Positions 63,220 through 64,000 of a stretch of DNA of 64,000 bases are shown here, in pieces. Source of the stretch: JBQTGK01 sp052400665 (lineage in GTDB: Bacteria > Bacteroidota > Bacteroidia > Bacteroidales > Marinifilaceae); assembly GCA_052400665.1 (NCBI GenBank), contig JBQTGK010000008.1. The stretch is one strand, 5' to 3'. Below the pieces are notes generated by a model. That model ran no database searches and was not told where the DNA came from. It worked only from the letters and a program-made list of their open reading frames with translations. The first letter of the stretch is position 1. Each line of letters begins with the position of its first letter. A program made the position numbers and the translations under genes.

Positions 63220-64000
63220 ATGAGAAAAACCCTAAGCTTCTGTCTCATATTATTGGGCTTTCAGGCCTATTCGCAAAAAACTATACAAATTATCGATCGG
63301 GCATCTAATGCTCCAATTGCTCATGCTCATTATTTATATAGTACACAAAAAGGAAGCTCATCTAACAAAGGCGAAATTAAAATCAACTTTATCGAAGGTG
63401 TTAAACTTCACATCTCGCATGTAAATTATGGGAAAAAAATCATTGACAGTCATGCCGTAAAAAACGCAATTGAATCGGGCAAGCTATTTTTAGATAAAGC
63501 TTACATTTCGCTTATGCCAGCAACTGTTATTGCGCGCCAAAGTGGAAAATCGGAATCGAAAATAATGAAAGTAAGCCCGCAAGATAAATTATCGCACGAT
63601 GCAGGCGAATTTCTTAGTCAAACAGCTCTAATAGGTGGAATCCGTAAAAGCGGAAGTTATGGTTTTGATCCGGTTATGCGCGGTTTTAAATACAATCAAA
63701 TTAACATTATAATGGATAATGGCTTAAGTGCCACAGCTGCCTGCCCCAACCGAATGGATCCACCAATCAGCCAAATTCCTTTAAACATGATTGATAAAGT
63801 GGAAATTATGAAAGGCCCGCATTCGCTGCGTTATGGCAGTTCTTTTGGTGGCAGCATTCATTTTAAATCGTCGGGGAATGGATTTTCGGAGCAAGTAAAA
63901 AGTTTTGGTCGCGCTTCTGGCAGCTACGAAAGTAATGGCGATATTTTTAGAACTGAGGCTTTAGCTGGCCTAAAGGGAAAATTCTACAATTTTGGAATTT
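63220..64000 (+). CDS. TonB-dependent receptor, N-terminal part
   Basis: The frame opens at ATG 63220 and runs off the window end (260 codons seen). A signal peptide ends near AYSQ19. A CarboxypepD-like domain (about 20-100) and a TonB plug follow, with PVMRGFKYNQINIIMDN near 151 and IDKVEIMKGPHSLRYGSSFGGSI. The segment ACPNRMDPP (Cys175-x-x-x-Met179) matches, to my recollection, the CxxxM copper-binding motif of the OprC/NosA receptors. A metal, perhaps copper, is therefore the likely cargo. The barrel and the companion HxM motif are outside the window. Confidence 0.85.
   Translation, partial: MRKTLSFCLILLGFQAYSQKTIQIIDRASNAPIAHAHYLYSTQKGSSSNKGEIKINFIEGVKLHISHVNYGKKIIDSHAVKNAIESGKLFLDKAYISLMPATVIARQSGKSESKIMKVSPQDKLSHDAGEFLSQTALIGGIRKSGSYGFDPVMRGFKYNQINIIMDNGLSATAACPNRMDPPISQIPLNMIDKVEIMKGPHSLRYGSSFGGSIHFKSSGNGFSEQVKSFGRASGSYESNGDIFRTEALAGLKGKFYNFGI

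Overview
The window is AT-rich bacterial DNA from a member of the Bacteroidota. The evidence is a SusC/SusD pair, a type III glutamine synthetase, many Bacteroidota-type DUF families (DUF2851, DUF4922, DUF1460, DUF1343, DUF3109), few Shine-Dalgarno sites, and promoters with the phylum's -7 element TAnnTTTG. The gene content would fit a marine or anaerobic Bacteroidia such as the Marinilabiliales/Marinifilaceae, but genus cannot be settled from the sequence alone.

Positions 1-14453 are mostly housekeeping. Three tandem promoters point left out of the window. They are followed by an RCK potassium channel, a DUF2851 protein, pyrF, prfA, a small unknown gene with a strong inverted repeat upstream, purM, a PorE/OmpA-like lipoprotein, type III glutamine synthetase, and an exported CotH-like kinase next to an exported PPP-family phosphatase.

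Positions 14798-51052 form a very large peptidoglycan turnover and amino-sugar recycling region. It encodes SusC/SusD, a decayed phosphodiester glycosidase, a Tat-type dipeptide epimerase, an NlpC/P60 endopeptidase, AnmK, a serine hydrolase that keeps only the C-terminal part of a NagZ-type fusion, a sodium symporter, a GHL10 glycosidase, a sensor kinase, a NamZ-type exo-muramidase, a NagX-like acyltransferase, a GDSL esterase, an AmpG-like permease, a SpoIID-like protein, a DUF1460 amidase, a multidomain amidase, a NagB-PIG-L fusion, a MurK-like kinase, MurQ and a GntR/FadR regulator. The likely route is outer-membrane uptake of muropeptides, periplasmic trimming, import, phosphorylation of MurNAc or anhydro-MurNAc, MurQ cleavage to GlcNAc-6-P, and deacetylation plus deamination by the NagB-PIG-L protein. 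A 20-bp sequence is repeated exactly at two of the promoters, and its core also overlaps the start of the GntR gene, so one regulator probably ties the locus together.

Positions 51364-64000 return to mixed functions: an M20 dipeptidase, a DUF3109 protein, gpmI, three identical tRNA-Phe genes, an S41 protease, a PH-domain membrane protein, an M16 protease, an O-methyltransferase, a histidine phosphatase, selD with a YedF-like gene, and the start of a TonB-dependent receptor with a CxxxM motif. One tRNA-Phe gene is followed by a GIY-YIG endonuclease gene. A 56-bp direct repeat of the tRNA 3' end plus its terminator brackets that gene, and the distal copy has an 18-bp palindrome in the T-loop. 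This looks like a minimal tRNA-targeting element.
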